64,000 nucleotides of DNA, taken from NCBI GenBank assembly GCA_035463295.1, contig DATHTK010000028.1:85888-149887 (forward strand). Direction: 5' to 3'. Below are positions 52,488 to 60,662 of the stretch, piece after piece. The stretch comes from DATHTK01 sp035463295 (GTDB lineage Bacteria > Actinomycetota > Rubrobacteria > Rubrobacterales > Rubrobacteraceae). Below the pieces are notes generated by a model. That model had not been told where the DNA came from. It worked only from the letters and a program-made list of their open reading frames with translations, and made no database searches. Every line of letters begins with the position of its first letter. Position 1 is the first letter of the stretch. Both the position numbers and the translations under genes were made by a program.

Positions 52488-55004
52488 ATGTTCGAACGGT
52501 TCACGGAGCGGGCCCGCAAGGTGGTGGTGCTCGCCCAGGAAGAGGCCCGTCACTTCAACCACAACTACATCGGCACCGAGCACCTGCTCCTCGGCCTCCT
52601 CCGCGAGGACGAGGGGGTCGCGGCTCAGGCGCTCTCCTCCCTGAACGTCACCCTGGACGAGGTGCGCGAGCAGGTCGAGTCCATCGTCGGCTACGGCGAG
52701 GAGGGGACCGGCGCCCAGGCGCCGTTCACGCCGCGCTCCAAGAAGGTGCTGGAGCTCGCGCTGCGCGAAGCGCTCCAGCTTGGCCACAACTACATCGGCA
52801 CCGAGCACATCCTGCTCGGCCTCGTGCGCGAGAGCGAGGGCGTCGCCGCCCGCGTTCTCTCGAATCTCGATGTGGACCCGGACAAGGTCCGCCGCGAGGT
52901 CGTGCGGAGGCTTGGCGGCGGGCGCGGGCGTACCCGCGGCGGTAGCGGCGGCGAGGCCGCCGGGCGCGGCGGGGTCGAGGCAAAGCGGCCCAAGACCCGC
53001 CAACTCGACCAGTACGGGCGCAACCTCACCGCTTATGCGGAAGAGGACAAGCTCGACCCCGTGATCGGGCGGAGCCAGGAGATAGCGAGGATCATGCAGA
53101 TCCTCGTCCGGCGAACCAAGAACAACCCCGTCATCATCGGCGAGCCGGGGGTCGGAAAGACCGCCATCGTCGAGGGGCTCGCCTCGGAGATCGCCGAGGG
53201 TCGCGTGCCCGAGATCCTCGCCAACAAAGAGGTCTACACCCTCGACCTCGGCGCGCTCGTCGCGGGCTCCAAGTACCGGGGCGAGTTCGAGGAGCGCCTC
53301 AAGAAGATAATGAAGGAGATCACGGACCACGGCGATATCATCCTGTTTATCGACGAGATCCATAACCTGGTCGGTGCCGGAGCCGCCGAGGGCGCCATAG
53401 ACGCCGCCTCGATACTGAAGCCGGCGCTGGCGCGAGGTGAGATCCAGGTCATCGGCGCGACGACCATCGACGAGTACCGCAAGTACGTCGAGAAGGACAA
53501 GGCCCTCGAGCGCCGCTTCCAGACCATCCAGGTCGGCGAGCCCTCCGTCGAGGAGACCGAGCTCATCCTCAAGGGCCTGCGCGAGAAGTACGAGCAGCAC
53601 CACAAGATCGAGATCACCGACGAGGCGCTGAAGGCCGCTTCGCAGCTCGGCGACCGCTACATCGCGGACCGCTTCCTGCCGGACAAGGCTATAGACCTCG
53701 TGGACGAGGCCGCCTCGAAGATGAGGATCAAGACCATGTCCTCCCCGCCGTACTACAAGGAGCTCGACGAGGAGCTCCAACAGGTGCGCCAGGAGAAGGA
53801 GGCCGCCATCGACGGCCAGGAGTTCGAGCGCGCCGCGCGCCTGCGCGATTCCGAGCGCAAGCTCGCCTTGCAGCGCCGCGAGCTCGAGAAGAACTGGCGC
53901 GAGGGCCGCTCCGAGGAGCAGCGCGTCTCCATCGGCGAGAACGAGATCGCCGAGATCGTCTCGATGTGGACCGGGATACCGGTGAAGAAGATGACCGAGG
54001 AGGAGTCCGCCCGGCTTCTGCAGATGGAGGACGCTCTGCACGGGCGCGTCGTCGGCCAGAACGAGGCCATCCAGGCCGTCAGCCGCTCCATCCGGCGCAC
54101 CTTCGCCGGCATAAAGGACCCGAACCGCCCGAGCGGGTCGTTCGTCTTCCTCGGACCTACCGGGGTCGGCAAGACCGAGCTCGCCAGGACCCTCGCCGAG
54201 TACCTCTTCGGCAACCAGGACGCCATGATCCGGCTCGACATGTCCGAGTACATGGAGCGCCACACGGTGTCACGGCTCGTCGGTTCGCCTCCGGGCTACG
54301 TCGGCTACGACGAGGGCGGCCAGCTCACCGAGCAGGTAAGGAGAAGGCCCTACTCGGTCGTCCTCTTCGACGAGATCGAGAAGGCCCACCCGGACGTCTT
54401 CAACATCATGCTCCAGATCCTCGAGGACGGGCAGCTCACCGACGCGCAGGGTCGCACCGTGGACTTCAAGAACGTGGTGCTCATCATGACCTCCAACGTC
54501 GGGGCCCAGACCATCAACAAGACCAAGTCGCTCGGCTTCGGCGGTGGCGAGGAGGGCCTCTCCTACAAGGAGATGAAGGGCCGGGTCACGAGCGAGCTCC
54601 GCAAGATCTTCCGCCCCGAGCTACTCAACCGGATCGACGAGATCATCGTCTTTCACAAGCTCGAGCGCGAGGACATGCGCCAGATCATCGAGATCCAGAT
54701 CAAGCGCCTCAGGCAGCAGATGGCCGAGCGCGAGGTCTCCGTCGAGTTCACCAACGAGGCGCTCGACAAGCTCTCCGACGCAGGCTACGACCCGGCGTTC
54801 GGCGCGAGGCCTCTCAAGCGGGTCCTGCAGCGCATGATCGAGGACCCGATGAGCGAGATGATCCTGCGCGGGGAGATCCCAAACGGCTCGAAGGTGATCA
54901 TCGAGCCCAACGAGACCCCCTACGAGGAGGTCGCCGAGGGCGAGACCATCGTCAACATCCGGGTCACCCAGCCAAAGGAAGTCGTAAAGGTCGAATCCGA
55001 GTAG
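52488..55004 (+). CDS. clpC: ATP-dependent Clp protease ATPase subunit ClpC
   Basis: This 838-residue Hsp100 unfoldase feeds ClpP. Two Clp N repeats lie at about 1-145 (NYIGTEHLLLGLLREDEGVA and its near copy). NBD1 has GEPGVGKT and Walker B IILFIDEIHN. A UVR coiled-coil middle domain (about 425-460, EFERAARLRDSERKLALQRR) marks ClpC rather than ClpB. NBD2 has GPTGVGKTELA and ends in the D2 small domain. GGAGGAGG precedes ATG 52488. It is a single-gene unit with a strong terminator. Confidence 0.97.
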   Translation: MFERFTERARKVVVLAQEEARHFNHNYIGTEHLLLGLLREDEGVAAQALSSLNVTLDEVREQVESIVGYGEEGTGAQAPFTPRSKKVLELALREALQLGHNYIGTEHILLGLVRESEGVAARVLSNLDVDPDKVRREVVRRLGGGRGRTRGGSGGEAAGRGGVEAKRPKTRQLDQYGRNLTAYAEEDKLDPVIGRSQEIARIMQILVRRTKNNPVIIGEPGVGKTAIVEGLASEIAEGRVPEILANKEVYTLDLGALVAGSKYRGEFEERLKKIMKEITDHGDIILFIDEIHNLVGAGAAEGAIDAASILKPALARGEIQVIGATTIDEYRKYVEKDKALERRFQTIQVGEPSVEETELILKGLREKYEQHHKIEITDEALKAASQLGDRYIADRFLPDKAIDLVDEAASKMRIKTMSSPPYYKELDEELQQVRQEKEAAIDGQEFERAARLRDSERKLALQRRELEKNWREGRSEEQRVSIGENEIAEIVSMWTGIPVKKMTEEESARLLQMEDALHGRVVGQNEAIQAVSRSIRRTFAGIKDPNRPSGSFVFLGPTGVGKTELARTLAEYLFGNQDAMIRLDMSEYMERHTVSRLVGSPPGYVGYDEGGQLTEQVRRRPYSVVLFDEIEKAHPDVFNIMLQILEDGQLTDAQGRTVDFKNVVLIMTSNVGAQTINKTKSLGFGGGEEGLSYKEMKGRVTSELRKIFRPELLNRIDEIIVFHKLEREDMRQIIEIQIKRLRQQMAEREVSVEFTNEALDKLSDAGYDPAFGARPLKRVLQRMIEDPMSEMILRGEIPNGSKVIIEPNETPYEEVAEGETIVNIRVTQPKEVVKVESE

Positions 55005-55028
55005 GGAAGTCTTACCAGGTAGACCAGG

Positions 55029-55060
55029 GCCGGGACGCCTCGCGGCGTCCCGGCTTTTCT
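55029..55060 (+). terminator. factor-independent terminator of clpC
   Basis: An 11-bp perfect stem GCCGGGACGCC/GGCGTCCCGGC (55029-55039 with 55044-55054) has loop TCGC and is followed by TTTTCT. Confidence 0.92.
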
Positions 55061-55086
55061 GTTGCTGTACTGTGACTCTCATCCCG

Positions 55087-55092
55087 TACAAT
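55087..55092 (+). promoter_or_regulatory. -10 box TACAAT of the radA operon
   Basis: TACAAT lies 6 nt before ATG 55099, with no ribosome site in between, predicting a leaderless operon mRNA starting just after the clpC terminator. Confidence 0.55.
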
Positions 55093-55098
55093 TGGCGT

Positions 55099-56493
55099 AT
55101 GGCTGCCAAAACGCTTTACGTCTGCTCCAACTGCGGGCACCGGGAACCGAAGTGGCTCGGGCGGTGCCCGGACTGCGGGGAGTGGAGCACCTTTGTCGAG
55201 GAGGTGCGCGAGGAGAAGAAGGTCGTCGGCTTCGCGGAGCGGGCGACGCGGCAGAAAGGGCGAGTCCCGGGCAGGACGCTCTCGCTAGACGAGGTCCGCG
55301 CGACCGAGAGCGGCAACCGGATGGATACCGGCGTCGCGGAGCTGAACCGGGTTCTTGGCGGCGGAGTCGTGCCGGGCTCGATGGTGCTCGTCGGCGGCGA
55401 GCCGGGGGTCGGGAAGAGCACGCTGCTGTTGCAGGTGATGGGGCACCTCGGCGAGGGCTGCCTTATGGTTTCGGGCGAGGAGTCGCCGCGGCAGGTGGCC
55501 CTGAGCGCGCGCCGGCTCGGGGTAGAGAAGACGGGCTTCCGGGTGCTCTCGGAGACGGACGTGGACGTCATCGAGGCGACCATTCTGGAGGAGCGGCCGT
55601 CCGTCGTCGTGGTGGACTCGATCCAGACGCTCTACTCGCCGGAGCTCTCGGGGGCGCCGGGGGGCGTGGGGCAGGTGCGCGAGTGCGCCGCGCGGCTCAT
55701 GCGGCTGGCGAAGAGCGAGGGGGTCGCGGTCCTTCTGGTAGGGCACGTTACCAAGGAAGGCTCTATCGCCGGCCCGCGCGTCCTGGAGCACATGGTGGAT
55801 ACGGTGCTGCAATTCGAAGGAGATCGGTTCCAGAGCTTTCGAGTCTTGCGTGCATTGAAGAACCGCTTCGGCTCGACGAACGAGGTCGGTGTCTTCGAGA
55901 TGACGGGGCACGGGATGGTCGAGGTCGAGGACCCGTCGGCGTTCTTTCTGTCGAAGCGGGAGGAGGACGTGCCGCCGGGGGTGGTCACTGTCTGCCTTCT
56001 CGAAGGGACGCGGCCGATGCTCGTCGAGATAGAGAGCCTCGTCGTCCCGAGCACACTGGCGAACCCGCGCAGGGTCGCGAACGGGGTCGACACCGGGCGC
56101 GTGAACATGCTGTGCGCGGTGCTGAGCCGTCGGGCGGGGCTCGCTCTAGGGGATCAAGACGTGTACGTTAACGTTACCGGTGGAGTGCGGGTGGAGGAGC
56201 CCGCGGCGGACCTCGGGGTGGCGCTGGCGATCGCCTCGGCGATGCGGGACAGGCCGGTTGGGAAGGGGACGGCTTGCTTTGGCGAGGTCGGTCTCACGGG
56301 GGACCTGCGCTTCGTCTCCGGCGCCCCGCGGCGGGTCGGCGAACTGCTAAAGATGGGCTTCGGGCGTATAATAAGGCCCGAAGGCACTTCCGAGAGCCGG
56401 CCGAACGTAGTTGCCGATGGCCGGGAAGATGGCGAAGAGAGAGTGGTGCAAGTGAGTACGCTAGAAGAGGCCGTGGCGGTGGCGCTCCTGTGA
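55099..56493 (+). CDS. radA: DNA repair protein RadA
   Basis: This 464-residue RecA-like branch-migration helicase acts in recombinational repair. An N-terminal zinc finger C-x2-C-x9-C-x2-C (CSNCGHREPKWLGRCPDCGE) leads, with Walker A GGEPGVGKST, Walker B VVVVDSIQTLY and the RadA-specific KNRFGSTNEVG. The C-terminal Lon-like domain includes VTGGVRVEEPAADLGVALAI. ATG 55099 is chosen from the zinc-finger start and TACAAT spacing. Its stop overlaps disA (GTGA). Confidence 0.96.
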   Translation: MAAKTLYVCSNCGHREPKWLGRCPDCGEWSTFVEEVREEKKVVGFAERATRQKGRVPGRTLSLDEVRATESGNRMDTGVAELNRVLGGGVVPGSMVLVGGEPGVGKSTLLLQVMGHLGEGCLMVSGEESPRQVALSARRLGVEKTGFRVLSETDVDVIEATILEERPSVVVVDSIQTLYSPELSGAPGGVGQVRECAARLMRLAKSEGVAVLLVGHVTKEGSIAGPRVLEHMVDTVLQFEGDRFQSFRVLRALKNRFGSTNEVGVFEMTGHGMVEVEDPSAFFLSKREEDVPPGVVTVCLLEGTRPMLVEIESLVVPSTLANPRRVANGVDTGRVNMLCAVLSRRAGLALGDQDVYVNVTGGVRVEEPAADLGVALAIASAMRDRPVGKGTACFGEVGLTGDLRFVSGAPRRVGELLKMGFGRIIRPEGTSESRPNVVADGREDGEERVVQVSTLEEAVAVALL

Positions 56494-57575
56494 GCCCGTC
56501 GCGGCGACACCTCCCGCCGGAGCTCTCCGACGCGCTGGCGCTCGTGGCCCCGGGCACGGAGCTCCGCGACGCGATAGAGAACATCATCCGGGCGCACAAC
56601 GGCGCCCTCATCGTCGTCTCCCATCCCCAGAAGCTCGAGCGGCTCGGGCTCATCTCCGGGGGGATGAAGCTCGAGCTCGAGTACGAGGCGATGCGCCTCT
56701 ACGAGCTGGCCAAGATGGACGGCGCCATAGTCGTATCGCCGGACATCAGCACGATCCACTACGCCAACGTCCAGCTCTCCCCGGACCCGACGCTCGACTC
56801 GGAGGAGACGGGGATGCGCCACATCGCGGCGCAGCGCGCCGCGCAGCAGACGGGGGACCTGGTGATCGCGGTCTCCGAACGCCGGCGGGTGGTGAGTCTC
56901 TACCAGGGGCCTTACGGGCCGCACGTGCTGGAGGACATCGGGGTCGCCCTCTCGAAGGCCAACTCGGCGCTCGCTACGCTTGAGAAGTTTACCAGGAGGC
57001 TGCGCGACGAGGCGCGGCGCCTGACCGTCCACGAATACGAGGGTGCGGTGACGCTGCGCGAGGTCGTGGCCGCCGTCGGGACCTTCGAGTACTCGACCCG
57101 GATCGCAGAGGAGATAGAGGCCTACGTGCGGGAACTCGGGAGCGAGGGACGGCTCGTCCAGATGCAGCTCGATGAGGCCTTCCACGATATCCCCGACCAG
57201 TACGACGCCCTGCTGCGTGACTACGTCGCCGACGGCGTGGACTGCCGCGAGGTTAGAAACAGGCTCAAGAGGCTCTCCTCGGACAAGCTCACGGAGACCA
57301 TGGAGATCTCCCAGCTCCTCGGCTACGGGTCGGTGGGCCAGGCGGAGGACTTCTACCTCAAGCCGCGCGGCTTCCGGCAGCTGGGGCGGGTGCCCAGGCT
57401 GCCGCGCAAGGTCGCGGAGAACCTGATCGATGAGTTCGGCTCGCTCGAGGGGCTCCTCGAGGCGTCGGAGGAGGAGCTCGACGAGGTGGAGGGGGTCGGG
57501 CAGGCGCGAGCCCGCGCCATCCACCGCGGGCTCGAACGCCGGAGGAGCCTCGAGCCCTCCGGGGAGGTGTCTTAG
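56490..57575 (+). CDS. disA: DNA integrity scanning diadenylate cyclase DisA (altered RHR motif)
   Basis: This 361-residue octameric DNA-scanning enzyme makes c-di-AMP from two ATP. The DAC domain has the DGA motif in AKMDGAIVVSPD, but the second motif, normally G-T-R-H-R-T-A-E-R, reads GMRHIAAQR. The last Arg of RHR is Ile and the following Thr is Ala. In studied DisA proteins RHR contacts the triphosphate. The linker and the C-terminal helix-hairpin-helix DNA-binding domain (LIDEFGSLEGLLEASEEELD, EVEGVGQARARAIHRGLERR) are intact. GTG 56490 overlaps radA. Catalytic output is uncertain. Confidence 0.92.
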   Translation: MSPSRRHLPPELSDALALVAPGTELRDAIENIIRAHNGALIVVSHPQKLERLGLISGGMKLELEYEAMRLYELAKMDGAIVVSPDISTIHYANVQLSPDPTLDSEETGMRHIAAQRAAQQTGDLVIAVSERRRVVSLYQGPYGPHVLEDIGVALSKANSALATLEKFTRRLRDEARRLTVHEYEGAVTLREVVAAVGTFEYSTRIAEEIEAYVRELGSEGRLVQMQLDEAFHDIPDQYDALLRDYVADGVDCREVRNRLKRLSSDKLTETMEISQLLGYGSVGQAEDFYLKPRGFRQLGRVPRLPRKVAENLIDEFGSLEGLLEASEEELDEVEGVGQARARAIHRGLERRRSLEPSGEVS

Positions 57576-57578
57576 CGT

Positions 57579-58106
57579 ATGAGCGAGGAAACTGCCAGGA
57601 ACGGCGGCGTGGGCCGGCGGGTCTTCGAGGAGGGAGATCTCGTCGTCTACCCCAACCACGGCGCGGGCTACGTGTCGGGGATCGAGGAGAAGTCCGTCCT
57701 CGGTGAGGTCCGCCGCTACTACGTTGTCCACGTCGCCGACGGCGGCCTGACGCTGAGCATCCCCGCCGACGGTGACTCGGGCCTGAGACCCTGCGCCGAC
57801 GGGGACGACGTCGAGGCGGCGCTAGAGCTACTGCGCGGCGGGCCGGAGGAGATGCCCGCGAACTGGAACCACCGTCTCAAACACAACCAGGAGAAGCTCA
57901 GGAGCGGTGAGATCTCCCACGTCGCCGAGGTGGTGCGCGACCTGAACTCCTACGGCGGAGCACACGGTCTCAGCACCGGCGAGCGGACCCTGCTCACCAA
58001 GGCGCGCCGCATCCTGATCTCCGAGGTCGCGCTGGTCAGAGACATCGAGGTCTCGGAGGCCGAGTCGCTCATCGAGGACGCTCTGCGCGGGGACGGCGCG
58101 GGGTAG
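57579..58106 (+). CDS. carD: CarD-family transcriptional regulator
   Basis: This 175-residue RNA polymerase-binding factor stabilises open promoter complexes in actinobacteria. The N-terminal RNAP-interaction Tudor-like domain is FEEGDLVVYPNHGAGYVSGI to about residue 75. The C-terminal helical DNA-binding part has ANWNHRLKHNQEKLRSGEIS with the conserved Trp region and LSTGERTLLTKARRILISEV. GGGGAGGTG precedes ATG 57579. Its TAG overlaps the ispD GTG by one base. Confidence 0.94.
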   Translation: MSEETARNGGVGRRVFEEGDLVVYPNHGAGYVSGIEEKSVLGEVRRYYVVHVADGGLTLSIPADGDSGLRPCADGDDVEAALELLRGGPEEMPANWNHRLKHNQEKLRSGEISHVAEVVRDLNSYGGAHGLSTGERTLLTKARRILISEVALVRDIEVSEAESLIEDALRGDGAG

Positions 58107-58837
58107 TGAGCGAATCTCCGGCGGTCGCGCTCCTGCTCGCCGGGGGGACCGGCAGCCGGATGGGCCGCCCCAAGCAGTTTATAGAGCTGCTCGGCCGTCC
58201 GGCCCTCTTCTACGCGCTGCGGGCCTTCGAGGAGGCCCCGTCGGTAGGCAGGATCTACGCCGTCGGCGATCGCCAGAGGATAGAGGAGGTCGCCCGGGAG
58301 GCGGACGTCGGCAAGTATGCCGGCTGCGCCGAGCCCGGCGAGGCTCGCTCCCTCTCGACCCGCAACGGCCTCTCTCTGTGCGGAGAGCCGGATGACGCCG
58401 TCGTCCTGATCCACGACGGGTCCCGCTGCCTCGTCACCCCACAGCTCGTAGAGCGTGTCGTAGAGGCCGCGCGAGGCGGGGCGGACGGCGTGATCCCGGC
58501 GCTCCCCGTCTCCGACACCATCAAGGTCGCTGACGACGGCTCCGTCACCCGGACCCTCGACCGCTCGAAGCTGCACGCGGCGCAGACCCCGCAGGCCTTC
58601 AGGCTCGGAGGGCTCCGCGAGGTCTACGCCGCCGCCGAAGATGTCCTCCGCTCGGCGACCGATGACGCTTCCCTCGTGGAGAAGGCCGGCGGTCGCGTGG
58701 CGGTGGTGATGGGGGAGAAGACCAACATCAAGCTGACCACCCCGGATGACCTCATTCTCGCAGAGGCCATCCTGAACGCCCGCCAAAGCATGCACCCCGG
58801 CGAGCGTTGGTCCGCCCGAGCCGGGACGCGAAGCTGA
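58106..58837 (+). CDS. ispD: 2-C-methyl-D-erythritol 4-phosphate cytidylyltransferase
   Basis: This 243-residue enzyme of the MEP isoprenoid pathway couples CTP with MEP. It shows ALLLAGGTGSRMGRPKQFIE (CTP-binding loop), LIHDGSRCLV, where the usual A-A-R is S-R, and AAQTPQAFRL and TNIKLTTPDDL at the end. An extra tail (ARQSMHPGERWSARAGTRS) follows the normal C-terminus. GTG 58106 overlaps carD. Downstream, ispF lies in the same reading frame after the TGA. Confidence 0.94.
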   Translation: MSESPAVALLLAGGTGSRMGRPKQFIELLGRPALFYALRAFEEAPSVGRIYAVGDRQRIEEVAREADVGKYAGCAEPGEARSLSTRNGLSLCGEPDDAVVLIHDGSRCLVTPQLVERVVEAARGGADGVIPALPVSDTIKVADDGSVTRTLDRSKLHAAQTPQAFRLGGLREVYAAAEDVLRSATDDASLVEKAGGRVAVVMGEKTNIKLTTPDDLILAEAILNARQSMHPGERWSARAGTRS

Positions 58838-58915
58838 GTCGCGGAGTGGTCCCGGTGCGAGGAGAGGTGGCCACGAGTTAGCGGCGCCGGGACCACTTTC
58901 AGGGTCGGGCTGGGC

Positions 58916-59374
58916 GTGGACGCCCACGCTTTCGCCGCGGAGGGCCGCAGCCTGATACTCGGGGGCGTCGAGATCCCCTTCGATAGGAGCCTCCTCGGCC
59001 ACTCCGACGCCGACGTTCTCGCTCATGCGGTGACGGATGCGCTGCTCGGGGCCGCCGGGCTAGAGGACATAGGCCACTACTTCCCCGACACCGACGAGCG
59101 CTACAGAGACGCCGACTCCATAGAGCTCCTGCGCGAGGCGCGGAGGGTGGTCGGGGGGGGCTGGAGCGTTGCCAACGTGGACGCGGTAGTTATCTGCGAG
59201 CGGCCCAAGATCCGGGACCACAGAGACGCGATACGCGAGAATCTGGCTGGCGCTCTGGGGGTCGGACCGGACCGGGTCACCGTACGCGGCACCACGACCG
59301 AGAGGCTCGGCTTCGCGGGCAGGGGAGAGGGCATAGTTGCCCAGGCCGTCTGTCTGCTGGAGGGACGTCGGTAG
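58916..59374 (+). CDS. ispF: 2-C-methyl-D-erythritol 2,4-cyclodiphosphate synthase, start problematic
   Basis: This MEP-pathway zinc enzyme converts CDP-ME 2-phosphate to MEcPP. D-x-H (VDAHAF), LLGHSDADVLAHAVTDALLG (third Zn ligand His), the DTDERY-SIELL zone and TVRGTTTERLGF are present. The conserved first strand FRVGLGVDAHAF begins upstream at about 58898, but no ATG/GTG/TTG exists in that frame back to the ispD TGA. GTG 58867, after GAGGAG, would give MATS and a TAG; removing one T at 58878/58879 joins it to SGAGTTFRVGLG. GTG 58916 is the only normal in-frame start and clips strand 1. Confidence 0.85.
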   Translation: MDAHAFAAEGRSLILGGVEIPFDRSLLGHSDADVLAHAVTDALLGAAGLEDIGHYFPDTDERYRDADSIELLREARRVVGGGWSVANVDAVVICERPKIRDHRDAIRENLAGALGVGPDRVTVRGTTTERLGFAGRGEGIVAQAVCLLEGRR

Positions 59375-59375
59375 G

Positions 59376-60662
59376 GTGGGCGAGGTCCGGGCGCGCTTCG
59401 CCCCGAGCCCGACCGGGATGCTCCACCTCGGCGGCGCTCGCACCGCCCTCTTCAACTACCTCTTCGCCCGTCACCACGAGGGGGCCCTGATCCTTCGCAT
59501 CGAGGACACCGACCGCGCGCGCAGCGAGGAGCGTTTCGAGAGGGCCCTGCTCGAGGACCTCGAATGGCTCGGCCTCTCCTTCGACGAGGGTCCGTATCGT
59601 CAGAGCGAGCGTACAGAGCTCTACGGCGGGGTCGCGGAACGGCTCGAGGGGTTGACGTACCGGGCGACCGACGAGGCGGGACGCAGCGCTGTGTACTTCC
59701 GGCCGCCCTTGCGCGGAGGGAGCTTCCGGGATGCGCTGCGGGGAGAGATCTCGTTCGGCAAGATAGAGGACTACGTGATCCTCAAGTCCGACGGTACACC
59801 GTCCTACAACTTCGCGGCGGTCGTCGACGACCTGGAGATGGGGATCACGCACGTTATCCGGGGCGAGGAGCACCTGCCGAACACCGCCCGCCAGGTGCTC
59901 CTCTACCGCGCAATGGAGATGGAGGAGCCTGCGTTCGTTCACCTCGGCCTGATCCTCGGCCCCGACGGCAAGAAGCTCAGTAAGCGCCACGGTGCCGCGA
60001 GCGTCGCCGAGCACCGGCGCGAAGGCTTCTTGCCGGAGGCGCTCGTGAACTACCTCGCCCTCCTCGGATGGACGCACCCGGAGCGCACAGAGGAGTTCTC
60101 CGACCTCGGCGAGCTCGCCCGTGAGTGGGACCCCGCGCGCCTCGGTGCGAGCCCCGCGACCTTCGACCGGGACCGTCTGCTCTCTCTCAACGCCCGGGCC
60201 GTCCGGAGACTGCCCGCCGTGGAGCTCCGCCGGCGCCTGGAGCCTTTTCTGGAAGAGCCGTTGCCGCGTGGGCGGGAGCTCCTGGCGGTCGAGGCGATCC
60301 GGGAAGAGATGCGCCTGCTCTCCGAGGCGCCGCGGCTGTTGCGGGAGCTCGTGGCGCCCGTGGACCCGGCGGGCTTCATCGAGGAACTGCCGGAGTCGAG
60401 CGTGATGGTCTTTTCGCACACCGTCAGGGAGCTGGAGCGTACCGAGTTCCATGGCCTCGACGGCGCGCGCGGCTTCGTCGGTGAGTTGCGGGCCTGGGCG
60501 AAGGAGCGGAGTATAAAGACCCGGGACCTGCTGCACCCGCTGCGGCTCGCTCTCACGGGGAAGAACCGGGGACCGGAGGTAGCGTACCTCTTCGCCGTGC
60601 TCGGTCCGCAGGAAGCGCGCTCCCGGCTGGAGCGCGCCAGAGAGGCTAGACTACGGCTATGA
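59376..60662 (+). CDS. gltX: glutamyl-tRNA synthetase
   Basis: This 428-residue class I synthetase has the HIGH-type RFAPSPTGMLHLGGARTA and LILRIEDTDRARS. The KMSKS-type motif is KKLSKRHG. It is shorter than most GluRS (about 470), with a compact C-terminal anticodon-binding domain. GTG 59376 is chosen because it lies 1 nt after the ispF stop with GGAGGGA upstream and matches the family N-terminus. It overlaps cysS by ATGA. Whether it also charges tRNA-Gln cannot be told. Confidence 0.95.
   Translation: MGEVRARFAPSPTGMLHLGGARTALFNYLFARHHEGALILRIEDTDRARSEERFERALLEDLEWLGLSFDEGPYRQSERTELYGGVAERLEGLTYRATDEAGRSAVYFRPPLRGGSFRDALRGEISFGKIEDYVILKSDGTPSYNFAAVVDDLEMGITHVIRGEEHLPNTARQVLLYRAMEMEEPAFVHLGLILGPDGKKLSKRHGAASVAEHRREGFLPEALVNYLALLGWTHPERTEEFSDLGELAREWDPARLGASPATFDRDRLLSLNARAVRRLPAVELRRRLEPFLEEPLPRGRELLAVEAIREEMRLLSEAPRLLRELVAPVDPAGFIEELPESSVMVFSHTVRELERTEFHGLDGARGFVGELRAWAKERSIKTRDLLHPLRLALTGKNRGPEVAYLFAVLGPQEARSRLERAREARLRL

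Noticed and set aside
52485..54263. Minus-strand open frame of 592 codons opposite clpC
   Set aside because: Pure shadow of clpC with low-complexity composition and no domain-like sequence.
56367..56372. TATAAT inside radA as a disA promoter
   Set aside because: No -35 is seen and disA overlaps radA by GTGA, so read-through from the radA promoter is the simpler view.
58106..59374. Bifunctional IspDF fusion
   Set aside because: The two are in the same frame, but a TGA separates them and a frameshifted ribosome site exists for ispF. A fusion would require read-through with no other support.
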